Assembly (NCBI GenBank): GCA_023388555.1
Contig: JAEWGA010000008.1
Coordinates: 1 to 52,092, forward strand
Length of the DNA: 52,092 nt
Direction of reading: 5' to 3'
Source of the DNA: Bacteroidota bacterium
GTDB lineage: Bacteria > Bacteroidota > Bacteroidia > Bacteroidales > Porphyromonadaceae
Below, one piece after another: positions 32,020 to 42,233 of the stretch. A program made the position numbers and the translations under genes. Position 1 is the stretch's first letter; the number at the start of each line of letters is the position of its first letter. The notes below the pieces were generated by a model, which was not told where the DNA came from, did not search any database, and saw nothing but the letters and a program-made list of their open reading frames with translations.

Positions 32020-33199
32020 GTTGTTCTGGTTTTATGTATCTGTTATACGAAAACAGTACAGCCAAAAATATAAAGAATATTGGTGTGCGGGCTCCGTAAG
32101 TAAAGAAGCTATATACCATTGGCCCTAATGCCACCAGCAAAGCAGGCATAGGCAGTGGGCGTAGTATTTTGTAAACAAAGCCTACAAAAAACCCTAATCC
32201 TATTACTCCGTAGTAAAAAAGTATCCCACCCCAAGTGGAGTGAATTTCCAGTTCGTGATTCAATGCTAACAATTCTCCCCCACCATAGCCCACTAAAAGA
32301 TACTCTGGGTTTTGTAGCAATAGGCCGTAACCTCGTGAAACCAACTCGCCCAACATATTGGTATCCATTAACCGTTCCCAAATATTCAAGCGGTTAGCGA
32401 GCTGGCTTCCCAAGTAAATTTTCACCGATACCCCCCCTGCTACAACCAAGCCTGCCACGAACAGGATAAGTTTCCAAAGGTTTTTCCTGACAAATAGCTT
32501 TTTTATATTGGGGTAAAAGTAACCTGACAACAAAACCAACATACCTAAAAAACCGGCTCTGGACATTGAAACCAAGCAAGCCCAAACGGCAAATATTAAG
32601 GCCGCACGTTTAACCCATTTATTGGGTTCGGTAATAACTATCACAGCCAATGTACACAATACCCAAAAGGCCATTTGGTTGGGGTCGTTAAAAAAGGCAT
32701 TGTAACGTGGCGCGTAGTCGTACCGCCCTAAGCCCAAACAATAAACAGCGACCAAGAAGAGCAGGGACGCAAGGAGTGGATAAACGTATACCTTACGAAA
32801 TAAGGAGAAGGTTAAAAAACGACTGTATTGGAGTATTGACAAGAATATAATATAGTCGAACCACAAATAAAGAGAGGCCCGGAGTAATGCGGTATCATGG
32901 CCTGTCCGAAAGAAATAGTACCATATATTAACACAAGAGCTATATAACATAAAAGAGGTAAACAATACGAACATTGTTCCCTTAACCATACCCCTATCCG
33001 TTTTATACAATATAGCGCATAGGGCCACAAATAGCAAAAGCATTATATGAGACAGTTGTAAACTGCCACTACCGAACAGGTAAAATTGTGTACTGAATAA
33101 GGCAAGTGCAAGTAAGCCCCCTAAGTAGTGAAGCTTTTTTTTTCGCCTAAGAGCTAATTTTACGGCAGATGTAGAATGTTTGTATCCTATATTATCCAT
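31973..33199 (-). CDS. O-antigen ligase/polymerase family membrane protein (Wzy_C)
   Basis: A 408-residue protein with ten or more hydrophobic helices and a large periplasmic loop. NDPNQMAFW (about 166-174), the SMSRAGFLGML motif, and IHSTWGGILFYYGVIGLG with its conserved His are diagnostic of the Wzy_C superfamily, which includes both O-antigen polymerases and the WaaL ligase. Since an EpsG-type polymerase is also present, this one may be either; sequence does not tell. Start MDNIGYKHSTS is preceded by a 114-bp gap. Confidence 0.85.
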   Translation of the reverse strand: MDNIGYKHSTSAVKLALRRKKKLHYLGGLLALALFSTQFYLFGSGSLQLSHIMLLLFVALCAILYKTDRGMVKGTMFVLFTSFMLYSSCVNIWYYFFRTGHDTALLRASLYLWFDYIIFLSILQYSRFLTFSLFRKVYVYPLLASLLFLVAVYCLGLGRYDYAPRYNAFFNDPNQMAFWVLCTLAVIVITEPNKWVKRAALIFAVWACLVSMSRAGFLGMLVLLSGYFYPNIKKLFVRKNLWKLILFVAGLVVAGGVSVKIYLGSQLANRLNIWERLMDTNMLGELVSRGYGLLLQNPEYLLVGYGGGELLALNHELEIHSTWGGILFYYGVIGLGFFVGFVYKILRPLPMPALLVALGPMVYSFFTYGARTPIFFIFLAVLFSYNRYIKPEQHDKLSNIQCSNTPVQ

Positions 33200-33313
33200 A
33201 GATTGGTTTGGTTTGTCCTATACCCAATAACACATACAAAAGATTACTATACTACGGGTAAATAATTACACAAAAGTCCATTGTAAGGTATCTCCAGCCT
33301 ACTATAACGTCCC

Positions 33314-34747
33314 CTACTTAGTAAGAATTAGCCTGAAGCTACTTGACAACTCGGTAAAAGCCCTTAAATGGAACATAAAAGACAGTGCCAAATAGAGTAT
33401 CCCAAAAACAGTTGCAACCCCAATCCAATGCCAGCCAGCAAAGTACTTTAGCCCCCAAACAGCCAAAATACTTACCCCAGCACATAAAAGATTAGGGGCT
33501 ATATCCCTAACTTGTTGGGTTAAGTGGTATCCTATATAACGCTGTACCAAATAACCGTTAACCAAGTATATATTAATATTACTGATTACCATTGCCCACA
33601 AAACAGCATTGAGGCCAAACCTAACACCTAAGAATAGGAGTGCTAAAAGCACGCACCACTGGTATACCGCAACACGAAATAGGAGGCGGCTTTTACCTAA
33701 GGCGGCAATGGCATGGTAGTTAAAGATGTGAACGCTTGAAAAGAGACCTCCAACACAAAGGATTTGAAAACATTCGGCAGCGTCCTCCCAAGCACTACCA
33801 AATAAAAATACAATTAGAGGCTTGCTAATAACAATGAGTATGCCTAATAAGGGGTACATTAGGTACGAAATCATTCGGAGGCTCCGCCTTAACAAGGCGC
33901 ACAGGCTTTCCAAGTTATTTTGGCGTTCCGAATAAAGGGGGAAAACCACCTGCATTATTGCACTTGGAGCAGTCCAGGAGGCAATATCGTCCATTTTTTT
34001 TGCCTGTGTATACATACCTGTTTGGGCAGGAGTGAAATATCGCCCTATTAACACCCCTTGAATTTGGGCGCAAATGCCTTGCATAAGATTGGAAATAAAG
34101 ATGAACCCGCCGTAAGAAAACAGTTCCTTTAAGGAAGAGAAAGAGAAAGTGAAGGAGGGACGCCAATGCGAGACAATACTAAACAATACCGCACAAGTGA
34201 AGCCATTAGCCAAACGCATCCATACCAAGCTCCAAGGACCAGCACCCTGCTCTGCCAGTATTACAGCTATAACTGAGGATAAGGCATAGGATATAAGCCC
34301 TACAATAGCAACCTTCTTTATTTCCAAGTTTTTTCGTAGTAACGCGCGATGCACCGAGGCCAAAGAGTCCAAAACAACAACGCACCCAAGCACCCTTAAA
34401 AGGTTACCAATTTCGGGCATCCTAAAAAATGCCCCTATAGCCGGTGATGATATATATATAACACCATAAAGGATTACCGAAACCCCTATATTCCAGTAAA
34501 ACACCGTGGAGTAATCCTTTTTAGTTGGGTTGAGTTTTTGGATTAATGCTGCATCGAAACCGCTATCAACAAGGGTTTGGGAAATCACAATAAATATCAG
34601 AATCATCCCAACCACCCCGAACTCGGCAGGAGACAACAAGCGTGCTAATATGAGGTTTACAACAAACTGAAGCAATACTACTCCATATTTATTTGTTAAT
34701 GCCCAAATAACACCTATTATAGATTTATTTTGTGTCCGCTCACTCAT
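33314..34747 (-). CDS. Polysaccharide flippase, MOP family (WzxC-like)
   Basis: A 477-residue flippase with about 12-14 helices, expected to turn undecaprenyl-linked repeat units to the periplasm. The start MSERTQNKSIIGVIWALTNKYGVVLLQFVVNLILARLLSPAEFGVVGM and the middle YFTPAQTGMYTQAKKMDDI are typical of the Polysacc_synt_3 branch. It lies 101 bp downstream of the dehydratase gene. Substrate selectivity is probably set by the first sugar. Confidence 0.92.
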   Translation of the reverse strand: MSERTQNKSIIGVIWALTNKYGVVLLQFVVNLILARLLSPAEFGVVGMILIFIVISQTLVDSGFDAALIQKLNPTKKDYSTVFYWNIGVSVILYGVIYISSPAIGAFFRMPEIGNLLRVLGCVVVLDSLASVHRALLRKNLEIKKVAIVGLISYALSSVIAVILAEQGAGPWSLVWMRLANGFTCAVLFSIVSHWRPSFTFSFSSLKELFSYGGFIFISNLMQGICAQIQGVLIGRYFTPAQTGMYTQAKKMDDIASWTAPSAIMQVVFPLYSERQNNLESLCALLRRSLRMISYLMYPLLGILIVISKPLIVFLFGSAWEDAAECFQILCVGGLFSSVHIFNYHAIAALGKSRLLFRVAVYQWCVLLALLFLGVRFGLNAVLWAMVISNINIYLVNGYLVQRYIGYHLTQQVRDIAPNLLCAGVSILAVWGLKYFAGWHWIGVATVFGILYLALSFMFHLRAFTELSSSFRLILTK

Positions 34748-34848
34748 ACTCAGTAGTATCTTTATATACCAGCACTATATTTAGTGTACAGAAAAACAGT
34801 TCTTGCTGTTTTATACAAAACCCCCAGTGTTGGCTGGAGCGAATGAAA

Positions 34849-36813
34849 CTATTGAGTACGATCCAAAACGGAGTACTGAGAATTAGCAGAGATGTATTCC
34901 GGAATCAACGCTTTCAAAGCTTTAACGGCTTGTGTGGGCTTAACAGCGCGTCCTAATTCACAAACTTGGTTGTAGGCTTCAAGTATCTCTTTATAATCGG
35001 TATTACGCACCACGGCTATACGCACCTTTGGCAAGTCCGTTTTTATGGTATTTTCCTCGTTAGCCAACACCTCTTCGTAGAGTTTCTCGCCAGGGCGTAA
35101 GCCGGTAAACTTAATTTGGATATCTTCTCCTGGCACAAAACCAGCCAATCGAATAAGGTGCTCTGCCAGGTCGACGATTTTGTGCTTATCGCCCATATCA
35201 AAAACAAAAATTTGAGCGCTATTACCAAAACTGGAAGCCTCCAAAACAAGACTACAGGCTTCTGGTATCGTCATAAAATAGCGGACGATATCGGGGTCGG
35301 TAACCGTTACTGGTCCCCCTTTAGCTATTTGGTCTCGGAACAAATGGATTACAGAGCCTTGGCTACCAAGTACATTACCAAAGCGGGTAGTTATATATTT
35401 GGTTTTCCCCTCTAAAATTCCCTCTTCAATGGCTTTTCCTAAACTCTGAACATAAATTTCGGCAGCACGCTTAGTGGCCCCCATAACGTTGGTTGGATTT
35501 ACAGCTTTATCGGTGGAAATCATAACCATTTTTGCCACACCATATTTCCTACAACAATCGGCCACATGGCGCGAGCCAATCACATTAACACATATAGCCT
35601 CACAAGGATTTTCTTCCATTAGTGGTACATGTTTATAGGCAGCGGCATGTAGTACGATATCGGGGTTAAACCTACTGAATATCAACTCCAATCGGTGTAA
35701 ATCTCTTACATCTGCTATAATAGGTGTAAAGGCCAAGCTGGGAAATTCTTGCTCTAAATAAAGCCGGAGGTTATGCAACGGGGTTTCTGCATTATCCACC
35801 AACACCAATCGGCATACCTCATAGTGTGCTATTTGCTTAACCAATTCCGACCCTATGGAGCCTGCAGCACCAGTTACAAGGATGGTGCGGCCTTTATACT
35901 CTTTTCGGACTTGATCTTTGTCGTACGATATTTCTTCGCGCATCAGGAGGTCTTCTATTTGAACGCGCTGAACACTTTCTGCGGCCAACTGGTTAGGGGT
36001 GGATTGGCTGATATCGTTAGCGATATAGGTAGGCAGTCCTAATTTCTCGCACGAAAAGATTAATTCGCGCGACTTTAAGAAGTCCTTACGGCTAGAAAAA
36101 ACAATACCTTGACAATTCAACTCTGCTGCTATGCGCTTTAAATCCTCTTGTGAAACAATAGGATAGGTTGGATAGCCTTCTAACTGATACCCTTCGGCCT
36201 CGGTTGTGGAGTCGCAAACACCAATAACCTGAAAACGACTCCCGCTTTCCAATTGTTGAAGCAGTTGGGCACTGGTACTGCTTACGCCGTAGACCAAAAC
36301 ACGAATACGAGATTGTGCTCCCTCCTCGGCTTCCTTATGGCGTAGGAACTTTTGAGACAAATAAACCAATGCTATGCGCTGAAAGTAAATAAGGATAGCA
36401 AAGACTGTTAGGAAGAGGAAAAAGAAGAAGGCACATTTGTATAACTCCAACTCGGTATGGAGAAAGTACCGAGCATACAACATTAACTGGAATGAAAAAA
36501 GGAATGCGTTTAAGAGGGTCATCCATCTTAAACGCATATTACGAACCGTAGTAGAATAACGGAAGATTTGGCGGTATGCACTTAACAGCATAGAAGAAAC
36601 CAAAGTAGAAACCATGGCTGCAGCTACTGCAGTAGGCAAAATAGCACCAAGTATATAGGGTATATTTGAGAAATAACAATGCAATAAAAGCGTAATTACT
36701 GCACTAACTATACCTACACATAAATCTGCTAACAGAATAAAATGTGCTTTGGTATAACCTGAGCGGTGAGTATATTGGATACTTGTTTTAGATGCCATAA
36801 TATGAAGTAACAA
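34849..36813 (-). CDS. Membrane UDP-GlcNAc 4,6-dehydratase (FlaA1/PglF/WbpM-type)
   Basis: A 654-residue enzyme. Four N-terminal membrane helices (first about 150 residues) precede a CoA-binding-like Rossmann domain (RVLVYGVSSTSAQLLQ) and the catalytic SDR domain starting ILVTGAAGSIGSE at about 314. The active-site region MISTDKAVNPTNVMGATKR carries the Lys and the Met that replaces Tyr in this family. Product: UDP-2-acetamido-4-keto-2,6-dideoxyhexose, the substrate for the DegT aminotransferase. It starts the main transcript of the locus, with a TACCTTTG element just upstream. Confidence 0.93.
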   Translation of the reverse strand: MLLHIMASKTSIQYTHRSGYTKAHFILLADLCVGIVSAVITLLLHCYFSNIPYILGAILPTAVAAAMVSTLVSSMLLSAYRQIFRYSTTVRNMRLRWMTLLNAFLFSFQLMLYARYFLHTELELYKCAFFFFLFLTVFAILIYFQRIALVYLSQKFLRHKEAEEGAQSRIRVLVYGVSSTSAQLLQQLESGSRFQVIGVCDSTTEAEGYQLEGYPTYPIVSQEDLKRIAAELNCQGIVFSSRKDFLKSRELIFSCEKLGLPTYIANDISQSTPNQLAAESVQRVQIEDLLMREEISYDKDQVRKEYKGRTILVTGAAGSIGSELVKQIAHYEVCRLVLVDNAETPLHNLRLYLEQEFPSLAFTPIIADVRDLHRLELIFSRFNPDIVLHAAAYKHVPLMEENPCEAICVNVIGSRHVADCCRKYGVAKMVMISTDKAVNPTNVMGATKRAAEIYVQSLGKAIEEGILEGKTKYITTRFGNVLGSQGSVIHLFRDQIAKGGPVTVTDPDIVRYFMTIPEACSLVLEASSFGNSAQIFVFDMGDKHKIVDLAEHLIRLAGFVPGEDIQIKFTGLRPGEKLYEEVLANEENTIKTDLPKVRIAVVRNTDYKEILEAYNQVCELGRAVKPTQAVKALKALIPEYISANSQYSVLDRTQ

Positions 36814-36829
36814 TGTACTATACGTAAGA

Positions 36830-36837
36830 CAAAGGTA
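36830..36837 (-). promoter_or_regulatory. -7 element before the dehydratase gene (TACCTTTG, minus strand)
   Basis: Exact TAnnTTTG match placed so that transcription would begin about 10 bp ahead of the start codon, an unusually short leader. It probably drives the whole 36.8-26.6 kb polysaccharide transcript. Confidence 0.5.
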
Positions 36838-37044
36838 TAATGATTAGGATATTCTACCCCTCCCGCAAACACTTATTAACCAAACAAGAAATTCAATGAT
36901 TGCGTATCTGTTAACACTAAAAATGCTCACATAAAAACAAAACGCCAAACAAAAGGCTTTTACAAGACAAAGAAAACCTTCAAACAGACATTTTCGTTCG
37001 GTTTGTTAAGATACAATATTGGAGTTCCTCCCCCTCAATTACAA

Positions 37045-38184
37045 TCATAAGTAGTATTTATACATAACATTTAAGACAGCCTGATAGTCCCTATATACCA
37101 TAAAGCAAGTAAAAGCAAGGTGTAACACTGCTACAATAGTTAAGGCCCGATATTTGTGCTTGAAGTTGCCGTACAAAAAGGGGTAAATTAATACTACCGG
37201 ATATAAAAGCCAGGACAAATATGCTATCCGGTCCGTAAAGTTTACATACATACACAGCATCCAAACACTGTTAGCTATCAGGTATACAGACATAATAAAT
37301 TGGTAGGTAGATGATATACCCCTCTGCTTCAGGTTGGCCCACATGGCTACTAAAATAGGAGGGATTGAATACAGCACAAAGTCGTACCGAAACCCGCTCT
37401 TACCACCCCAGTTCCGTCCAGTGGATAACAAGTAGGAAGAACCCTGCGTAGAAACGAAATTTGAAAGGAATTCTCGGATAAATGGGACGTCGACCAAAGA
37501 GAATACAAGCGAAGTAATCCAAATAAAAATATACACCCTTGTATCACGATAAAAGTAAGCACAAATAAACGCTCCTATTGGTAGCACCATTGAGTGGTGA
37601 AAACCTAAAGAAGCCCATAATAATAGCCCTGCCCACACAAGCTTATCTTTGTACGCAACAGCCATTAAGAAGATAGATGCTGCCACCCCCGACTTTAAGG
37701 TGTTTGTGCCATAAGCAAAGGTACACAGCGCCCCCAAGTAAACTAAATAACTTATTAGCACGTGCTTGGGAAAAAGTTTTCGGCAGGCAAACCATATACC
37801 AACAAAATACAGGGTGGCAACAAGTAGGATAAAAACACGCCAGCTCCAGTTTTGAGCAGCCATAAGGGCCAGCATATTGTCGAAAATGAGATTCCTTACC
37901 CCAAAATCGAAAGAAACATCTGCCCCCCGAAGCTGATTATAGTATCCGATATAAATTTGAGAGTCCACAAAACAGGGGTCGTTAGGACGTAACCCCACAA
38001 ATAAGGCAGCAATAACAGCGACTAAAAAGGAAAACCTAACCTCCCATTTAGAGGAATGCGCGGGGGGTAACACTTCCACTTCTCTGTTCTTTCTCAAAAA
38101 AAAGAAAAGGATTACGAGGGTGAGCATCCCTACACCTAAAACGTATAGCGGCTCGTAAAATACGCCAGGTAGATTTTTAAGCAT
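37045..38184 (-). CDS. EpsG-family polysaccharide polymerase
   Basis: A 379-residue membrane protein with about ten helices. The EpsG-family pattern is evident in LFVGLRPNDPCFVDSQIYIGYYNQL near residue 60-85 and in SLGFHHSMVLPIGAF near 190, the latter holding the conserved His pair. EpsG proteins are proposed to polymerise repeat units. It is separated by 231 bp from the dehydratase gene and is read on the same strand, so it may be a late addition. The cluster therefore has two polymerase-like proteins. Confidence 0.85.
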   Translation of the reverse strand: MLKNLPGVFYEPLYVLGVGMLTLVILFFFLRKNREVEVLPPAHSSKWEVRFSFLVAVIAALFVGLRPNDPCFVDSQIYIGYYNQLRGADVSFDFGVRNLIFDNMLALMAAQNWSWRVFILLVATLYFVGIWFACRKLFPKHVLISYLVYLGALCTFAYGTNTLKSGVAASIFLMAVAYKDKLVWAGLLLWASLGFHHSMVLPIGAFICAYFYRDTRVYIFIWITSLVFSLVDVPFIREFLSNFVSTQGSSYLLSTGRNWGGKSGFRYDFVLYSIPPILVAMWANLKQRGISSTYQFIMSVYLIANSVWMLCMYVNFTDRIAYLSWLLYPVVLIYPFLYGNFKHKYRALTIVAVLHLAFTCFMVYRDYQAVLNVMYKYYL

Positions 38185-38280
38185 ATGTTTTTGTATGTAT
38201 TACAAGCGTTTGTACCTAACACCGAGATTGTTCGTGGCTTTTGGTGTTGTTTCCCACATCGTAGCTTGTGGTATGCTCCG

Positions 38281-38430
38281 CTATGCCCCCATATTAGCAC
38301 CTGCCCCAAAAAGAGAAAAGAGGGTTATATCGTAGGATTCTGGTGGAAGCTCGTGAAATAGATTGACAAGGACACGTTCTGCGCCGCCTCCTGTCATATC
38401 GAACATGCAAAATAGGATTTTCTTCTTCAT
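38281..38430 (-). pseudogene. Truncated glycosyltransferase, N-terminal fragment
   Basis: On the minus strand an ATG at 38430 opens MKKKILFCMFDMTGGGAERV, followed by NLFHELPPESYDITLFSLFG, the unmistakable N-terminus of a GT-B family 4 glycosyltransferase (the GGAERV loop is typical). After about 42 residues similarity stops and the frame ends at 38281. The remaining 300-odd residues are missing, and the EpsG gene starts about 100 bp on. This is a deletion scar at the edge of the polysaccharide locus. Confidence 0.75.
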
Positions 38431-38544
38431 TGGTTTTGCATTGATGGTTTTAGGGTGCAAAGTAACAAGAAAAAAACATAGTACATACTGGGGGTTCATT
38501 AGTTATGGAGAAGCTGGCACAAGAGATATTTTAGCGGAAATAGG

Positions 38545-38552
38545 TACATTTG
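38545..38552 (+). promoter_or_regulatory. -7 element before TonB-receptor gene (TACATTTG)
   Basis: Exact TAnnTTTG match 46 bp ahead of the start codon, predicting a leader of about 39 nt. Confidence 0.55.
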
Positions 38553-38597
38553 TACGAGATTCTTCCTTGTGTGCATATTTAACACTTTGAACACTAT

Positions 38598-41066
38598 ATG
38601 ACAAAAACACTATGGGTACTCTTGGCGTTGACATTAACGATAGGAGTACATGCTCAGAAAGCTACAATAAGTGGCTATGTACGCGATGCGAAAAGCCTTG
38701 AAACACTTGTAGGCGCAACGCTACAAAATGTGGGGACTTCCACAGGTACAACTACCAATAGCTATGGCTACTATGCCTTAAAAACAGAGCTGGGACGCCT
38801 ACACCTACGCATAAACTACGTGGGTTATGCTGTTAAGGATACCGTTGTAAACATACAGGGGGATACGCCGTTGGACATCTACCTTTCCGAAGCACGTAAC
38901 GAACTATCGGAGGTGACGATAATAGGAAAGCGAGAATCGGAAATAGGAGGAATAAACACTGGAAAGCTCATCATTTACGGAGAGGAGCTAAAAAGAACGC
39001 CGGCTCTTTTTGGTGAGGCGGATATTATTAAATATGCACAGCTGCTACCTGGGGTGGCTCGGGGGCAAGAGGGTTTTTCGGGGCTAATTGTTCGGGGTGG
39101 CGGACAAGATGAGAATTTATACCTGATTGACGGTAACCCGATGTACAATGTTAACCACCTATTTGGCCTGTTCTCCACATTCAACCCAGATGCCATTAAA
39201 ACTGCAAATTTGTACAAAGGGAGTTTTCCGGCTCGCTTTGGGGGGCGGTTAAGTTCCGTATTGGACGTTACCACAAAGGATGGAGATAAGGAAAGATTTG
39301 GAGGTACTTTCTCCATTGGGCTTATTTCGAGCCGTATTAACCTTGAGGGACCAATTATAAAGGGGCGCACTTCCTACAGTTTTTCTTTACGACGGACCTA
39401 TTTGGACCTTATCGCTCGGCCTATTTTGGCAATGACCAACAAGCGCGAATCCGATAACTCCAATACGGAATACGACAAAACCGACCCGGCTTATTACTTT
39501 TACGATGCCAACCTAAAGGTGAATCATAAGGTAAACAACCGCAATCACTTGTTTTTGTCCTTATATATGGGGGACGATGTGCTGGACTTTTCCAATAGTA
39601 TGTACCTGGACAAGGGGCAAGGGAAAAACGACCCTTTGCTGAACCGCTTAGCTGCAAAATCCAGATGGGGAAATAGAATGGCATCGTTGGGCTGGACGCA
39701 TCTATTCTCGCCCGAGTTATTTGCCAACACAACCGTTTATTATGGTCAGTATGCCTCTGGGATTCACTTGCAATCGGTAGAAAAAAGTTACTCCAGCCAA
39801 ATAGATAAAGACAACAACCTCCGATTTGGTGAGGAGAAATCCAGCCACCAATATGACTACAGTATTACCAGTAGCATACGGGACTTAGGGGTGCGTACCA
39901 ATTTCGATTGGATACCCAACAACAACCACTATGTGCGTTTGGGGGCAAGTGCCATTAAGCATTGGTTTAACCCTAATTTAGAAAGCCGAAAAATAACAGA
40001 GACTTATGCCGATGAGCAGAACAACCTCAAAAGGGAACAAGTGCTGGTAAACCCTTATCAGCAGAAAATTTCGGCTGCCGACTTCTCGGCTTATATAGAA
40101 GATGACATCCGGTTTACCAATAAATTATCGGCAAACATTGGGTTCCATGGTGCATTGCTAAATGTACAGGGGAAATCGTACTTGAATTTGCAACCGCGCC
40201 TTTCGGCCAGATATCAATTGCCTTACGACTTCTCGGTAAAAGCATCGTATGCCGAAATGAATCAGCACGTGCACTTACTGCAAACATCGGTGGTGAGCCT
40301 GCCTACCGATATGTGGGTTCCGGTTACCGCAAAGTTGCGCCCCATGCACTCCCGACAAGTGGCTTTGGGTACTTATTGGGAGAATGGTGATTATGAAGTG
40401 ATGTTGGAGGGTTATTATAAATGGCTTAACAACCTTATTGACTATAAAGATGGGGCAAGTATTTACGTGTCGACCGAGGGATGGGAGGAGCGTGTAGCTG
40501 TAGGTAATGGCCGTAGCTATGGGTTAGAACTGTTGGCTCGTAAAAACAAGGGGCGTCTGACTGGCTGGCTGGCTTATACGTTGGCTTGGGCCGACAGGAT
40601 TTACCCAAATGGTGAAGTAAATAACGGCATGAGATTCCGAGACAAGTATGATAACCGCCACAAGCTGAATATTGTAGCGATGTACAAGCTAACACCCCGG
40701 TTAGATATATCGGCCACTTGGTGTTATTCGAGCGGAAACCGTATGACCTTACCGTTGGAACAATACCTAACACCTAAGGGTGAGTTGGAGGACTTTGTTA
40801 GCGAACGTAACAACTACGAAATATCGGCCTACCAACGGCTGGATTTGGGACTGAATTGGTATAGACCCAAAAAGAATGGCAGAATGGGTATTTGGAATTT
40901 TAGTTTATACAATGCTTACTTACATCATAACCCGTTTATTGTAATGATGGCAACAGGGAATACAGCTAAAGATGCACCCGAACACCCCGACAAATCGTAT
41001 AGGCTGCTTCGGTCCATTTCACCGTTTCCTTGTATTCCTTCGATTTCCTACACCTACAAGTTTTAA
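38598..41066 (+). CDS. TonB-dependent receptor with CarboxypepD_reg-like domain
   Basis: An 822-residue outer-membrane receptor. Signal peptide MTKTLWVLLALTLTIGVHA; carboxypeptidase-like beta-sandwich at about 22-105 (ATISGYVRDAKSLETLVGAT); plug domain at about 120-225 with LIVRGGGQDENLYLIDGNPMYN and FGGRLSSVLDVTTKDG; then a 22-strand barrel ending in aromatic YTYKF, as outer-membrane insertion requires. It is followed after 9 bp by a DUF4249 lipoprotein, the usual partner. Pairs of this type import an unknown ligand; not the classic SusCD polysaccharide system because no SusD is present. Confidence 0.92.
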   Translation: MTKTLWVLLALTLTIGVHAQKATISGYVRDAKSLETLVGATLQNVGTSTGTTTNSYGYYALKTELGRLHLRINYVGYAVKDTVVNIQGDTPLDIYLSEARNELSEVTIIGKRESEIGGINTGKLIIYGEELKRTPALFGEADIIKYAQLLPGVARGQEGFSGLIVRGGGQDENLYLIDGNPMYNVNHLFGLFSTFNPDAIKTANLYKGSFPARFGGRLSSVLDVTTKDGDKERFGGTFSIGLISSRINLEGPIIKGRTSYSFSLRRTYLDLIARPILAMTNKRESDNSNTEYDKTDPAYYFYDANLKVNHKVNNRNHLFLSLYMGDDVLDFSNSMYLDKGQGKNDPLLNRLAAKSRWGNRMASLGWTHLFSPELFANTTVYYGQYASGIHLQSVEKSYSSQIDKDNNLRFGEEKSSHQYDYSITSSIRDLGVRTNFDWIPNNNHYVRLGASAIKHWFNPNLESRKITETYADEQNNLKREQVLVNPYQQKISAADFSAYIEDDIRFTNKLSANIGFHGALLNVQGKSYLNLQPRLSARYQLPYDFSVKASYAEMNQHVHLLQTSVVSLPTDMWVPVTAKLRPMHSRQVALGTYWENGDYEVMLEGYYKWLNNLIDYKDGASIYVSTEGWEERVAVGNGRSYGLELLARKNKGRLTGWLAYTLAWADRIYPNGEVNNGMRFRDKYDNRHKLNIVAMYKLTPRLDISATWCYSSGNRMTLPLEQYLTPKGELEDFVSERNNYEISAYQRLDLGLNWYRPKKNGRMGIWNFSLYNAYLHHNPFIVMMATGNTAKDAPEHPDKSYRLLRSISPFPCIPSISYTYKF

Positions 41067-41075
41067 GCAAGCATC

Positions 41076-42158
41076 ATGATACAACTTTATAAGACTTTAT
41101 TAGCGACCCTTTTACTGGTGTGTTTAACCGGGTGTCAGGATTTAGAAATTCACACCGCTGTTAATGCTCCGGCAAAGATTCCCACGAGGATAGTTATGAA
41201 TGGTTTATTGGTAGCCTCCGACAGTGTTTACTCCTACATAGAGTTCACCAAGAGCATCGCTGTAAATGAATATCGTTCAAAAAAAATTGAAGAGGCAGTG
41301 CGTATTAAACAGGTTCATGTAAAGCTTTTTATTAATGACGCGCTTGTGGACGAACGTGATGTAGATAGTACTATACCCCCACGTCACCGCCAGGTGTGCT
41401 ACATTTTACCTGTACACCCTAAACCAGGTGATAAGGTTAGAATTGAAGCCAACGGCGAATGGTTGGAAAATGCTTGGCTGGAGGAAATTATGCCCGATAA
41501 GTTGGAGGTGGAAAAAGTTCACTCGTTATCTTTACATCCAATCCAAGACAATGAGTTTACTGGATACAGCAATATCGGCCTATACAACTCGTTGCATGCG
41601 ACTGTTAATATCCGAAAGCCTAAAAACGATAAGGGCTATGGGGTTGTTTTATTTGCATATGGAGATTACCGAACAGGGAATGAAGCATATCCTGTATTGG
41701 ACCAAGAGCGTAATGTATCGGTTATTTATGACCCTATCTTTGCTAAGAAAATGAAGACGTTAGTCCGATATAGACTTAGTGAGAAGCATTTCCACCTACT
41801 GCATAGGACTGTAGCTCCAATATTCCATACCAACCAAATTAGCGGTGAGGAATACCCTTTGCAGGTGCATATAACTACAACTTGCGAAGCGAAACGTTAC
41901 GAGGATATGGTTGCCAACGATAACACCATTTTCTTGTTGCTATATGCTACTAATGCGGCATACTACGATTGGGGACAAAAGTCCCTTTTTGGGTATAACT
42001 ATTCCAGTAATAATGATTTTGACGCCGAGGAAGCAGGGGATTTTTTAAGAGAGGCTGGGCCAACTTTGAGCAATGTTCATGAGGGGCGTGGTAAGGTTTT
42101 GGTATACACTCCAACCTTTTACCCTATATCTTTAGAGGGGATAACCTTACAACCATAG
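41076..42158 (+). CDS. DUF4249 surface lipoprotein
   Basis: A 360-residue lipoprotein: signal MIQLYKTLLATLLLVCLTGCQDL with lipobox LTGC (lipid Cys about 20). The body has the DUF4249 pattern of an N-terminal beta-sandwich (IVMNGLLVASDSVYSYIEFTKSIAVNE; VHVKLFINDALVDE; PGDKVRIEANGEW) and a C-terminal domain with YYDWGQKSLFGYN. These lipoproteins accompany TonB receptors in Bacteroidota and probably cap the barrel, a role comparable to SusD. The ligand is unknown. Confidence 0.82.
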   Translation: MIQLYKTLLATLLLVCLTGCQDLEIHTAVNAPAKIPTRIVMNGLLVASDSVYSYIEFTKSIAVNEYRSKKIEEAVRIKQVHVKLFINDALVDERDVDSTIPPRHRQVCYILPVHPKPGDKVRIEANGEWLENAWLEEIMPDKLEVEKVHSLSLHPIQDNEFTGYSNIGLYNSLHATVNIRKPKNDKGYGVVLFAYGDYRTGNEAYPVLDQERNVSVIYDPIFAKKMKTLVRYRLSEKHFHLLHRTVAPIFHTNQISGEEYPLQVHITTTCEAKRYEDMVANDNTIFLLLYATNAAYYDWGQKSLFGYNYSSNNDFDAEEAGDFLREAGPTLSNVHEGRGKVLVYTPTFYPISLEGITLQP

Positions 42159-42233
42159 CCAAAAAGTTAAGGGGTTCTGGTGCATTTTCGACAGTTAACG
42201 CCCGTTTTCGCTCTGCTAAATATAAAAAAACTC

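Noticed and set aside
38201..38214. 14-bp imperfect palindrome TACAAGCGTTTGTA
   Set aside because: Short 5-bp arms; expected by chance at this frequency, and no promoter element is associated.
38363..38590. 75-residue ORF opposite the glycosyltransferase stub
   Set aside because: It is largely the reverse reading of the truncated glycosyltransferase and covers the promoter of the TonB-receptor gene.
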